A stretch of DNA of 64,000 nucleotides from NCBI RefSeq assembly GCF_008329905.1, contig NZ_CP032155.1:4216001-4280000 (forward strand). Reading direction: 5' to 3'. The position numbers were made by a program, and so were the translations under genes. This document shows, piece by piece, positions 52,586 to 61,902 of the stretch. The notes below the pieces were generated by a model, which worked only from the letters and a program-made list of their open reading frames with translations, made no database searches and had not been told where the DNA came from. Within the stretch, counting starts at the first letter, position 1; every line of letters starts with the position of its first letter. Source of the stretch: Mycobacterium sp. ELW1. GTDB lineage: Bacteria > Actinomycetota > Actinomycetes > Mycobacteriales > Mycobacteriaceae.

Positions 52586-54981
52586 TCATGAAGAGTGCGC
52601 AAGCTGTTGCTCGAGTTGCAGCAACTGGCCGGTGGTCCTCACCACCGTGTCAGGATTGAGGCTGATCGAATCGATACCGAGGCGGACCAGAAACTCGGCC
52701 ATGTCGGGATAGTCCGACGGTGCCTGACCACACAGACCCGAGTGGATCCCGTTGCGGCGGCAGCCCTCCACAGCCAGGCGGATCATCTCCTTGACTCCTT
52801 CGTCGCGTTCGTCGTAGTCGAACGCCACGATCTCGCTGTCCCGGTCGACACCGAGAGTGAGCTGAGTCAGATCGTTGGAACCGATGGAGAACCCGTCGAA
52901 GCGTTTGGCGAACTCGTCGATCAGGATCACGTTGTTGGGGATCTCGCACATCGCGTACACCTTGAGCCCGTTCTCGCCGCGGCGCAGACCGAGCTCGGCC
53001 ATCGTCGCCAGGACCAGGTCCGCCTCGGCGACCCTGCGGACGAACGGCAGCATGAGCACGACGTTGGTCAGGCCCATCTCCTCACGGACCCGCCGCATCG
53101 CGCGGCACTCCAGCGCGAAGCCCTCGGCATACGCGGGATGGGCGTAGCGCGAGGCGCCACGGAAACCCAGCATCGGATTGCTTTCGGAGGGTTCGAATCC
53201 CGCGCCGCCGACCAGGCTGGCGTACTCGTTGGTCTTGAAGTCCGACATCCGTACCACGACGGGCTTCGGCCAGAAGGCGGCCGCAATGGTGCCGATCCCT
53301 TCGGAGAGGCGCTCGGCAAAGAACGCGGCCCCGTCGGGATAACCCTGGGTGAGCCGGTCGATGGTGCGACGAGCCTCGGGGTCGTCGACCTTCTCCGGGT
53401 GCAGCAGGGCCATCGGGTGGACCCTGATGTATTCGCTGATGATGAATTCCATCCGAGCCAGTCCCACACCGTCATTGGGCAGGAATGACGTCTTGAAGGC
53501 GAGGTCGGGGTTCCCCAGGTTGATCATGATCTCGGTGCGTGGCCGCGGCATGTCCCCCACTTCCGTGCTGTCCACACGGAAGGCCAACGCACCGCGGTAC
53601 ACGCGTCCCGAGTCACCCTCGGCGCACGACACCGTCACAACGGTGCCGTCGGGGACCGACGTGGTCGCGTCGCCTGCGCCCACCACGGCCGGTATGCCGA
53701 GTTCCCGGGCGATGATCGAAGCGTGGCAGGTGCGCCCGCCCCGGTTGGTGACGATCGCGGCGGCGGTCTTCATCACCGGCTCCCAGTCGGGAGTGGTGGT
53801 GTCGGCGATCAGGACCTCGCCCGGCTGGAACTGCGCCAGGTGCGTGACGTTCTCGATCCGCCTGGCGGTGCCGGTGGCGATCCTCTCCCCGACGGAGCGG
53901 CCCTCGGCGAGGATCTCGCCCCGGCCCTCAAGCACGTAGCTCTCCAGCGCCGTCATGCTGCGCTGGGAGGCGACCGTCTCCGGCCGGGCCTGCACGATGT
54001 AGAGCTTTCCGTCCAGGCCGTCCTTGGCCCACTCCATGTCCATGGGGTGGCCGTAGTGCCCCTCGATGGTGCATGCGTAGCCGGCCAGCTCCAGGACGTC
54101 GTCATCGGAGAGACAGAATCGGGCGCGGTCGGCTTTGGGCGTGGGAATGTTGCGCGTGGTGTACTTCGTCTGCCCCTCGACGAAGATCATCTTCACCGCC
54201 TTGTCGCCGAGCAGGCGACGCAACACCGCGCGATGCCCGGCCAGGTAGGTCGGCTTGTGGACGTAGAACTCGTCGGGGTCGACCGCGCCCTGAACCACGT
54301 TCTCGCCGAGGCCGTATGCGCCAGTCACGAACACCACGTCGCGAAAGCCCGATTCGGTGTCCAGGGAGAACATCACCCCGAGGAGGCAAGGTCGGAGCGC
54401 ACCATCTTCATCACGCCGATCGACAGCGAGACCTTGAACTGGTCGAAACCCTGGTCGAGGCGGTAGTGAATGGCGCGATCGGTGAACAGGCTCGCGAAAC
54501 ACCGGCGGCACGCATCCAGGAGGCTTTCTGCGCCTTTGACGTTGAGATAGGTGTCCTGCTGGCCGGCGAAGCTCGCGGTCGGCAGGTCCTCGGCGGTCGC
54601 CGAGGACCGCACCGCCAGGCTGACCTCTTCGCCGTACTCGTCTTGGAGCCTGCGGTAGGCGTCGACTATCTCGGCGGCCAGGTCATCGGGCAGTCCGGCG
54701 CCGTAGACGATCTCCCGGGCACGTTTGGCCTTGCGCGCCAGCGCGGTGACGTCGGTCGGGTCGAGCTCATCGAGTTCGGCATGCAGCGGTTCCCAGGCGC
54801 CGGCGGCATCCAGCATGTAGCGATACGCCTCGGCGGTGATGGCAAAACCGTTCGGGATGCGCACGCCCTGCCCGGCCAGCTTTTGGTACATCTCGCCCAG
54901 CGAGGCGTTCTTGCCGCCCACCAACGGCACATCGGCGATGCCGAACTCCTCGAAGAAGCGGACGTACTTGGGCATGCTCAT
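52586..54981 (-). pseudogene. ppsA: Phosphoenolpyruvate synthase, frameshifted
   Basis: From ATG 54981 (MSMPKYVRFFEEFGIADVPL) the N-terminal ATP-grasp part runs to [10 protein letters not shown] and hits a stop. The next frame carries on with [20 protein letters not shown] and the rest of the protein. One extra G in the GGGG run (CCCC at 54376-54379) restores a 798-residue enzyme of normal PpsA length. Catalytic His (about 420) lies in [19 protein letters not shown]; the PEP-binding barrel includes [20 protein letters not shown] and [14 protein letters not shown]. PpsA makes PEP from pyruvate and ATP for gluconeogenesis. With a single homopolymer lesion and otherwise intact sequence, a sequencing error is as likely as inactivation. 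Confidence 0.88.
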
Positions 54982-55005
54982 GATCCATCCCTTCGCGATG
55001 CGCAC

Positions 55006-55509
55006 ATGCGGTCGGATCGCCGCTCCCGCATACGGTGGGGCCTAGACCGTCGAGTGCCGTTGCCAGACAACACCTTTTCCACACCTGTCAACTTCGCACG
55101 GGGGGACACCCGCAGACAGGGCCGAAGGTCACCACATCGACAACACGGCCGCAGGTCCCGGCGGCGAATGGCGTGGCACGTGTGCTGGTTCGCGTGGCGG
55201 GGGACGTCCGCAGCGGGGCTTGCGATTGATCGCTCCTTATACTGCTGTGCCACATAGGTTTTCAGCGGAGCAGTTGATGCCGGACCACTCGGTCGCGAAG
55301 TGTTTCCGGACAAGGTCGAGGGCCTCGGCTGTGACGACGCCTGCCGGCTGAGCCGTCTTTCCTGCCCACGACTCGGTGACCTTGGACCCTTATCCACGCG
55401 AATTCGTCACGATCGAGGTGATCGCCCGTCCGCGCATTACCGACCACGTAGCGCCCGATCCTGCTTGTACGATGCACATCATTTCCCAAGCGCGATAGAA
55501 AACCGGTCA
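55006..55509. other. 500-base intergenic region, no confident gene
   Basis: It separates ppsA from the divergent GntR gene. A TTATACT at 55235-55241 is a good -10-like box on the plus strand. It precedes an open frame of 24 codons at 55277-55351 (GGAG upstream) that, after its stop, continues in the same frame as TLDPYPREFVTIEVIARPRI up to 55500. On the minus strand a frame ending at 55235 reads AGVVTAEALDLVRKHFATEW. Either may be remnants of genes; neither has enough support to annotate. Confidence 0.4.
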
Positions 55510-56274
55510 GTGTCAGAACCAACGATTCAATTCCGCCGCCTCGCCGAGCAGGTTGCTGATCAACTGCGGCGGCGAATTCTGTTGGGTGAGCTGGCCGACG
55601 GCAGCATCCTGCCCAAAGAGGACGAACTGCTGCGCGAGTTCCCGGTGAGCAAGCCGTCGCTGCGCGAGGCGATGCGCATTTTGGAAGCCGAAGGACTGCT
55701 GCGGGTGCGGCGCGGCAAGCTCGGCGGCGCGGTGGTGCGCCGCCCCAACGCCGCGAACGTCGCCTACACGGTCGGACTGGTGCTCGGCTCGCAGGACGTG
55801 AGCCTGTCGGATGTGGGTGGGGCGTTGCGGCAGATGGAGCCGGCGTGCGCTGCGTTGTGCGCCGAACGGGCCGACCGCGATCACACCGTCGTTCCGGCAC
55901 TGCGTGAACTGCACGCCGAAGCGGTCGAGGCCGCCGACGATTTTCAGCGTGCGATTTCGGCGAGCCGTCGCTTCCACGAAGCGCTGGTCGCCCTGTGCGG
56001 GAACCAGACCATGATCATGCTGGCCGGAGCGCTCGAGACGCTGTGGTCGGCGCACGAGCAGCGCTGGTCGACCCGGGTGAGCGACGACGGCATCGTCCCC
56101 GTCGACGAGCGGCTGGCGGTCCTCGAGGAGCACCGGCAGGTGATCGACGCGATCGAGGCCGGCGACGCTCGCCGGGCTCATGACCTCGCCGCCGCGCATC
56201 TGATCACGGCCCAGCACTACCCCGGTTCGGCGGGAATGGTCGACCCCGCGATGGTGCGGCACTGGGATCATTGA
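55510..56274 (+). CDS. GntR/FadR-family regulator
   Basis: 254 residues from GTG 55510. The winged helix (LADGSILPKEDELLREFPVSKPSLREAM, residues ~30-60) and the FCD ligand domain (FHEALVALCGNQTMIMLAGALETLW; EEHRQVIDAIEAGDARRAHD) identify the FadR branch. Its stop lies within the promoter of the acyl-CoA synthetase that follows on the same strand, so it is the obvious regulator of that gene set. The ligand may be an acyl-CoA or organic acid. Confidence 0.9.
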   Translation: MSEPTIQFRRLAEQVADQLRRRILLGELADGSILPKEDELLREFPVSKPSLREAMRILEAEGLLRVRRGKLGGAVVRRPNAANVAYTVGLVLGSQDVSLSDVGGALRQMEPACAALCAERADRDHTVVPALRELHAEAVEAADDFQRAISASRRFHEALVALCGNQTMIMLAGALETLWSAHEQRWSTRVSDDGIVPVDERLAVLEEHRQVIDAIEAGDARRAHDLAAAHLITAQHYPGSAGMVDPAMVRHWDH

Positions 56275-56298
56275 CGCCGGTCCTTATTTTCATATGAT
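56271..56298 (+). promoter_or_regulatory. Promoter of the acyl-CoA synthetase operon (leaderless)
   Basis: TTGACG (56271-56276) and TATGAT (56293-56298) are separated by 16 bases; the -10 ends seven bases before the ATG at 56305, so the transcript would begin at the start codon. The -10 is part of a TCATATGA palindrome (56290-56297), a possible regulator half-site. The -35 overlaps the GntR stop codon. Confidence 0.65.
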
Positions 56299-56304
56299 TT
56301 GGTA

Positions 56305-57900
56305 ATGGCTGACGACCCCGCCGCGGCGACCAGCGTCGAAGCGGCGCAATACCGGGCCGCCGGTTGGTGGACGGACACGACACTGTCCGACTGCGTACGC
56401 CGCAACGCCGCGGGCTCCCCTGCCAAAACGGCGTACATCGACTTCACCCTCGACCCCCCGGAACGGGCGCTGACCTGGTCGGAGTTCGACAACGCCGCGA
56501 CTAACCTGGCCGTGCGGCTCCATCGCGTGGGCGTGACCCCGGGCGACCGAGTGGCAGTCTGGCACGGCGACAGCATCGCCATCCACGTCCTGCTGGTGGC
56601 GATCGAGCGCTGCGGCGCGGTGAGCGTCGGTCTCGGGGCGCGCGCCGGCGTCCGCGAGGCCGCGCAGATCATGCGGACCGCGCAGCCGTCGCTTCTGGTC
56701 AGCGACCAGGCGCGTGCCGCTCAGGCCGAGCAGGCTGCCGCCGACGTGTCGGTGCCGATCGTGGTGATCGGGGCCGGCGAACTCACCATCGACACCGCTC
56801 CGAATTCGACGGCCGAGCTCGCACCAGTAGGCCCTGACGACCCCTTCCTGATCAACTCCACCTCGGGCACCACCGGGCTGCCCAAATGTGTTGTGCACAC
56901 GCAGAATCGGTGGCACTACTTTCATCAGAAAGCGGTCGCCAACGGTGAACTGACCGCCGACGACATCTTCCTCCCGGTCATCCCCACCCCGTTCGGCTTC
57001 GGGATCTGGACCTCCCACACGACACCCATCTACCTCGGGGCGACCACCGTGCGCATCGAGCGCTTCGACGCCGCGGCGACATGCGCCGCCATTGAACGCC
57101 ACCGAGCGACCGTGTTGTGCTGTGTGAGTACGCAACTGATGATGATCCTGGCCAACGACGCCTCACGCGAGCATGACCTGTCCAGCCTGCGGGTGGTGTT
57201 CACCGGCGGCGAGCCACTGCCGTACACCCAGGCCGCGCGGTTCGAGGAACTGACCGGCGTCACGATCCTGCAGTTCTACGGTTCCAACGAGACCGGCATG
57301 CTCAGCGCCACCACCGTCGACGACTCACTGCACCATCGGCTGCGGACCGCCGGACGTATCGTCCCCGAGATGCAGGTCCGGCTGTTCGACGGTGACGACG
57401 ACGTCACGAAATCCGGTCGGGGGCAGCCTGCTTGCCGCGGGCCTGCGCTCAGCCTCGGCTATCTGGGCGGCACCGATCATGACAAGCTGTACACCAAGGA
57501 CGGCTGGATGCGGATGGGCGACATCTGCGAGCTGGACGACGACGGCTACCTGGTGCTGGCGGGACGAACCTCGGACTTCATCCTGCGCGGCGGCAAAAAC
57601 ATCAGCGCCGTCGCGGTGGAGGAGGTCGTGGCCAGCCACCCCGCCATCGCGGTGGCCGCCGCCGTGGCCATGCCTGATCCTCTGTTCGGGGAGCGGGTGT
57701 GCGTGTTCGCCGAACTCAAGAGTCCCGGTGACACGCTCGTGCTTGCCGACCTCGTCGAACACCTGCTGCGACAGGGAGTTTCCAAAGAGCTGCTGCCTGA
57801 ACGGCTCGAGGTACTCGACGAGTTGCCGCGGTCCTCCGGCGGCAAGATCGCCAAAGGCCAACTCCGCGAGAATATTCGATCGATACTGGAGCAATCATGA
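56305..57900 (+). CDS. Acyl-CoA synthetase / AMP-dependent ligase (FadD-like)
   Basis: 531 residues from ATG 56305, chosen because it matches the leaderless promoter. The AMP-binding P-loop is LINSTSGTTGLPKCVVHT; later core motifs are QFYGSNETGMLSAT, GWMRMGDICELDDDGYLVLAGR and the C-terminal hinge plus catalytic Lys in PRSSGGKIAKGQLRE. It activates a carboxylic acid to its CoA thioester with ATP. The stop overlaps the aldolase start in ATGA. The acid substrate is unknown, and neighbours do not point to ordinary fatty acids. Confidence 0.92.
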   Translation: MADDPAAATSVEAAQYRAAGWWTDTTLSDCVRRNAAGSPAKTAYIDFTLDPPERALTWSEFDNAATNLAVRLHRVGVTPGDRVAVWHGDSIAIHVLLVAIERCGAVSVGLGARAGVREAAQIMRTAQPSLLVSDQARAAQAEQAAADVSVPIVVIGAGELTIDTAPNSTAELAPVGPDDPFLINSTSGTTGLPKCVVHTQNRWHYFHQKAVANGELTADDIFLPVIPTPFGFGIWTSHTTPIYLGATTVRIERFDAAATCAAIERHRATVLCCVSTQLMMILANDASREHDLSSLRVVFTGGEPLPYTQAARFEELTGVTILQFYGSNETGMLSATTVDDSLHHRLRTAGRIVPEMQVRLFDGDDDVTKSGRGQPACRGPALSLGYLGGTDHDKLYTKDGWMRMGDICELDDDGYLVLAGRTSDFILRGGKNISAVAVEEVVASHPAIAVAAAVAMPDPLFGERVCVFAELKSPGDTLVLADLVEHLLRQGVSKELLPERLEVLDELPRSSGGKIAKGQLRENIRSILEQS

Positions 57901-58703
57901 GCACACCGGAAGTGCGCCGAGGCGGCCTGGGAGTATGGGCACCCTCGATAGTGCCGCCCATCGGTGTCGACCTCACCGACGAGCAGAAGATGGCGATCGC
58001 GTTTCGCCACCTCGCCGACATCGGCTTCGCGGAGAACATGGCCGGCCACATCACCTGGCAACCTGACGGGCAGACCGGGCCGGATGGCCGCTCGGACAAG
58101 CCTCACTCCGAGATGTACGTCAACCCGTGGGGGTTGTGGTGGCAGGAGCTCACCGCATCCGACATCTGCGTCGTCGACGAGGACGGGCACGTGGTCCGCG
58201 GCCGCTGGGATGTCACCCCGGCCATCCACCTCCACACCGAGATCCACCGGCAGCGACCCGACGCACGGGTGGTGATTCACAACCACCCGTATTACGTCAG
58301 CCTGATCGCCGCGCTGGGAATGCTGCCCGAACTCGTCCACCAGACCGGGGCGCTGTTCCTCGACGACATGTATCTGGTGGAGAAGTACGACGGTGAGATC
58401 GACGCTCCCTGGCGCGCAGCCGAACTCGCCGGCCAGATCGGGTCGGCCAACCTGGTGATCCTGGCCAACCACGGCGTGATCGCCACCGGGCACGATCTGG
58501 CCGCGGCGGTCTACCGGGCGGTGTCCATCGAACGGGTGTGCCGACTGGCCTACGACGTGCTGGTCAGCGGGCGCGAGCCGTCGAAGATGAATCACGGCGA
58601 CCTGGTCGGCATGCAAGCGTCGCTGATCGAACGTGCCGCCGACGTGTACTGGGCCGGCGCGGCGCGCATGACCATCAAGGCCGACCGCGGCGTGCTGGAC
58701 TGA
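57897..58703 (+). CDS. Class II aldolase/adducin-family protein
   Basis: 268 residues. Zinc-ligand His residues are in VVIHNHPYYVSLIA and LANHGVIATG; FAENMAGHITWQPDG and NPWGLWWQELTASDI are conserved family segments. Members catalyse retro-aldol cleavage or decarboxylation/isomerisation of small hydroxy compounds; some mycobacterial ones accompany acyl-CoA ligases. Translation is coupled to the acyl-CoA synthetase, and the amidohydrolase follows after 13 bases, so the three form an operon. Confidence 0.9.
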   Translation: MSTPEVRRGGLGVWAPSIVPPIGVDLTDEQKMAIAFRHLADIGFAENMAGHITWQPDGQTGPDGRSDKPHSEMYVNPWGLWWQELTASDICVVDEDGHVVRGRWDVTPAIHLHTEIHRQRPDARVVIHNHPYYVSLIAALGMLPELVHQTGALFLDDMYLVEKYDGEIDAPWRAAELAGQIGSANLVILANHGVIATGHDLAAAVYRAVSIERVCRLAYDVLVSGREPSKMNHGDLVGMQASLIERAADVYWAGAARMTIKADRGVLD

Positions 58704-58716
58704 AAGGGACTCTGCC

Positions 58717-59985
58717 ATGGCTTCTATCGAAGATCTGCAGTCGAATCTGAGCTTCACCACCGCCAAAACCGGTGCCGACCGGACCGTGACGTTCCTGCCC
58801 GAACCTGAACGTGCCGAACGGTTTTACACGGTCATCTCGGTCGACGATCACATCGTCGAACCACCGGACACCTTCGAGGGCCGGGTGCCGAGGAAGTTCG
58901 CCGACCGGGCGCCGCGGGTGGTCGACACCGAGGACGGCGGCCAGACCTGGATGTACGACGGGAAGTCGCTGCCCAATGTCGGATTCAATGCGGTGGTCGG
59001 CCGGCCGGTGTCGGAGTACGGCTTCGAGCCTGCCCGGTTCGACGAAATGCGCCGCGGCGCTTGGGACATCCATGCCCGGGTCAAGGATATGGATGTCAAC
59101 GGCGTGTACGCGTCGCTGAACTTTCCGTCGTTCCTTCCCGGCTTCGCCGGTCAACGGCTGCAGCAGGTGACCACCGATCGGGACTTGGCGATGGCGTCGG
59201 TGCGGGCTTGGAACGACTGGCACATCGAGGCGTGGGCCGGGGCCTACCCCGACCGGATCATCCCCTGCCAGCTGCCCTGGCTGCTCGACCCCGACCTCGG
59301 CGCACAGATGATCTACGAGAACGCCGAGCGTGGATTTCATGCGGTGACGTTCAGCGAGAACCCGGCGCTGCTGGGGCTGCCGACCATCCACTCGGGCTAC
59401 TGGGAGCCGATGATGGCGGCCTGCGCGGAGACGCAGACCGTGGTGAATCTGCACATCGGGTCATCGGGTACCTCGCCGTCGACCACCGATGACGCCCCGC
59501 CCGACGTGCCGGGAGTGCTGTTCTTCGCCTATGCGATCAGCGCGGCGGTCGACTGGCTGTACTCGGGGGTCTGCACCCGATATCCGGACCTTCGAATCTG
59601 CTTGTCGGAAGGCGGAATCGGCTGGGTGGCGGGTCTGCTGGACCGCCTGGACCACATGCTGAGCTACCACGAGATGTACGGAACGTGGAAGCGCCTCGGT
59701 GAGACGCTGACGCCGGCGGAAGTGTTCACCCGCAACTTCCGATTCTGCGCGGTGGAAGACCAGTCGTCGTTCGTCCAGTACGACCGGATCGGCGCGGACA
59801 ACATCATGCTCGAGGCGGACTACCCGCACTGCGACTCGACGTGGCCGCACACCCAGCGCACCACCCGCGAACAGATCAACGGGCTGCCCGACGAGATCAT
59901 TCGCAAAGTGACATGGGAGAACGCGTCGCGGCTCTACCAGCATCCGGTACCGCCGGCCGTTCAGCAGGATCCGAACGCCTACTGA
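58717..59985 (+). CDS. Amidohydrolase-2 (ACMSD-like) metal-dependent hydrolase
   Basis: 422 residues. ISVDDHIVEPPDTF is the N-terminal metal site (D-x-H). FHAVTFSENPALLGLP, TVVNLHIGSSGTSPS, ICLSEGGIGWVAGLLDRLDH and LEADYPHCDSTWPHT follow the TIM-barrel order of the ACMSD/2-amino-3-carboxymuconate decarboxylase group. Such enzymes decarboxylate or hydrolyse aromatic and muconate-type acids. Third gene of the FadD-aldolase operon. Its stop overlaps by seven bases with that of the convergent dehydrogenase. Confidence 0.9.
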   Translation: MASIEDLQSNLSFTTAKTGADRTVTFLPEPERAERFYTVISVDDHIVEPPDTFEGRVPRKFADRAPRVVDTEDGGQTWMYDGKSLPNVGFNAVVGRPVSEYGFEPARFDEMRRGAWDIHARVKDMDVNGVYASLNFPSFLPGFAGQRLQQVTTDRDLAMASVRAWNDWHIEAWAGAYPDRIIPCQLPWLLDPDLGAQMIYENAERGFHAVTFSENPALLGLPTIHSGYWEPMMAACAETQTVVNLHIGSSGTSPSTTDDAPPDVPGVLFFAYAISAAVDWLYSGVCTRYPDLRICLSEGGIGWVAGLLDRLDHMLSYHEMYGTWKRLGETLTPAEVFTRNFRFCAVEDQSSFVQYDRIGADNIMLEADYPHCDSTWPHTQRTTREQINGLPDEIIRKVTWENASRLYQHPVPPAVQQDPNAY

Positions 59986-60932
59986 TCAGCGCGGTCGAGC
60001 CACTCCCCGATGGCGGCAACGGCATCGCGAAAGAAAATGCGGTACGGGCGGTCGGCGACGTAGCCGATGTGCGGGGTGGCGATGACGTTGTCGAGGGTGC
60101 GCAGCGGATGCCCGTCCGGAAGCGGCTCGATGTCGAAGACGTCGAGGGCGGCCTTGATGGTGGTGGATTTCAGCGCGTGGACCAGTGCCGCCTCGTCCAC
60201 GATGGGACCGCGAGAAGTGTTGACCAGCAATGACGTTGGCTTCATCTGCGCCAGCTGGTCCGCACCGACCAGGCCGGTGGAACGCTCGCTGAGCTTCATG
60301 TGGATGGTCAGCACGTCGGATCGGCTGAACAGCTCGTCCTTGACCACGTAGGTCGCCCCGGCCTCGGCGGCCTCCTCCGGGGTGAGGTTCTCACTCCAGG
60401 CGATCACCTCCATGCCGAACGCCTCGCCGATGCGGGCGACGCGGGCACCGATGCGGCCCAACCCGAGGATGCCGAGAACCCGGCCGGACAGTTCGCGGCC
60501 CACCCCGGTCTGCCATCCGCCGTCCCGCACCGACCGCGCTTCGGTCACCAGATCCCGGGCGCCGGCCAGAATGAGAGCCCAGGTCAGCTCCACCGTCGAG
60601 GCCACCGTGCCGCCGGTGGTGCCGACATGGATGCCGTGGTCCTCGGCTGCCGCCATGTCGATGGACGCGTTGAACGGGCCCGTCGAGGCGATCATCTTCA
60701 GATTCGGCAGGCGCTCGATGACGCTGCGCGGCAACGGGGTTCGCTCCCGCATCACGAACACGACATCGAAGGGCGCCAGGCGCGCGACGAGTGCGTCAGG
60801 ATCGGACACGTGGTCGTTGAAGACGGTGATGTCGGCACGGCCGGAGACCGGGGACCAGTCGGTCATGGTCAACGCCACGTTCTGATAGTCGTCGAGGACT
60901 GCGACTTGCACGCGCCCGGTGTCAACGGTCAT
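59979..60932 (-). CDS. D-isomer-specific 2-hydroxyacid dehydrogenase
   Basis: 317 residues. NAD-binding GILGLGRIGARVARIGEAFG is in the middle; the catalytic Arg is in LVNTSRGPIVDEAALVHAL, Glu in DVFDIEPLPDGHPL and His in VIATPHIGYVA, so all key residues are present. It resembles PGDH/glyoxylate reductase-type enzymes that act on 2-keto/2-hydroxy acids. No evidence ties it to serine synthesis. It faces the amidohydrolase operon, with their 3' ends overlapping. Confidence 0.9.
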   Translation of the reverse strand: MTVDTGRVQVAVLDDYQNVALTMTDWSPVSGRADITVFNDHVSDPDALVARLAPFDVVFVMRERTPLPRSVIERLPNLKMIASTGPFNASIDMAAAEDHGIHVGTTGGTVASTVELTWALILAGARDLVTEARSVRDGGWQTGVGRELSGRVLGILGLGRIGARVARIGEAFGMEVIAWSENLTPEEAAEAGATYVVKDELFSRSDVLTIHMKLSERSTGLVGADQLAQMKPTSLLVNTSRGPIVDEAALVHALKSTTIKAALDVFDIEPLPDGHPLRTLDNVIATPHIGYVADRPYRIFFRDAVAAIGEWLDRADQ

Positions 60933-60972
60933 GCCCGCAGGCTAATCCGATCGGGACTAGAGTCAACGACCA

Positions 60973-61818
60973 GTGACCCTGTTCAGCTACTCGGCCTCTA
61001 CTGCGCTGCTTGCCGACGGCAGGCCATTTCTGCTTATCGGCGAATTGATGGGAACGTTGCTGTTCCCCGCTGTCGGAGTGCTGCTGCTGGTACTCGGTCT
61101 GCGTGATCGCTCGAAAGCCCGCCGTGCGCAGCCGCCCTACCCTGTCGGCTACCCGCCGCCGGGTTACCCGCCGCCGGGCTATCCACCACCGGCCTACCCA
61201 CCACCGGGCTACCCACCACCGGGCTACCCACCACCGGGCTACCCACCGGTGCCGCCGCAGCGACCGACCGCCGGGCGTGGCTTGATCACTGCGGGGGCCA
61301 TCCTGATCGCCGTCGGTCTCGTGGGCGCAGTAGTGCGGGTGGCCGACTCCGCCAGCGAGCCCACAGCAGCCGAAAAGTTCGCTCCCCCAGTCACAATCGG
61401 GCAGTGCATCACCGGTGAAGCCTTGGGATCGGGAGCGATCGGCGCCAAGGACATCACCAGCTGCACCGACCCGCAGGGCGTTTTCGAGGTCGTGAGCGCC
61501 GGCGTGCAGGATGCGAAATGCCCGGACGGCAAGCGGGACGACACCGATTTCGCACGCTGGACCAATGACGCGTACGCCGTCTGCTTCCTGCCCAACCTCC
61601 AGACCGGCCAGTGTTACGTGGCGATCCACGGCACGCCATCGCCCGGCCACCCCAACCGCGGCAACACGCTGAAACCGGTCGCCTGCACCGACACCTCCGC
61701 CGACTTCAAAGTGGTCAAGCGCGTGGACGCGGCCGATTTCGATCTCTGCCCACCCGGCACGAAACAACGCATCTGGACCATGCCGCCGCGGACTTATTGC
61801 ACCGGGCCGCCGTCGTGA
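60973..61818 (+). CDS. Pro-rich-repeat membrane protein of unknown function
   Basis: 281 residues from GTG 60973; TAGAGT at 60958-60963 is a likely -10, giving a very short leader. First hydrophobic segment GELMGTLLFPAVGVLLLVLG, then a cytoplasmic-type YPPPG repeat linker, a second segment GLITAGAILIAVGLVGAVVR, and a C-terminal domain with six or more Cys (GQCITGEALG, TSCTDPQG, AKCPDGK, VCFLPNLQTGQCY, ACTDTSADF) that resembles LppU/SCO3897-type domains. Probably a cell-envelope protein with an extracytoplasmic disulfide-bonded domain. Function unknown. Confidence 0.85.
   Translation: MTLFSYSASTALLADGRPFLLIGELMGTLLFPAVGVLLLVLGLRDRSKARRAQPPYPVGYPPPGYPPPGYPPPAYPPPGYPPPGYPPPGYPPVPPQRPTAGRGLITAGAILIAVGLVGAVVRVADSASEPTAAEKFAPPVTIGQCITGEALGSGAIGAKDITSCTDPQGVFEVVSAGVQDAKCPDGKRDDTDFARWTNDAYAVCFLPNLQTGQCYVAIHGTPSPGHPNRGNTLKPVACTDTSADFKVVKRVDAADFDLCPPGTKQRIWTMPPRTYCTGPPS
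61150..61248 (+). repeat. 15-bp tandem repeat encoding YPPPG
   Basis: Six complete 15-base units (61150-61239) of the form TACCCACCACCGGGC, plus a partial seventh, encode Tyr-Pro-Pro-Pro-Gly copies. Units 4-6 are identical at DNA level while 1-3 differ at third positions and unit 3 encodes Ala instead of Gly. The identical run suggests recent slippage, so copy number may vary between strains. Confidence 0.9.
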
Positions 61819-61902
61819 TCCGGCGCGGTTTCCGGCGCACAGCCACGGTTATCGCGCGCAAGATGAGGGAATAGTCCACACACGAGAGGAGTTGAGCGGT
61901 CC

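Noticed and set aside
61150..61248. Short tandem repeats considered as a CRISPR array
   Set aside because: Units are 15 bases with no spacers and encode YPPPG in frame; they are protein repeats.
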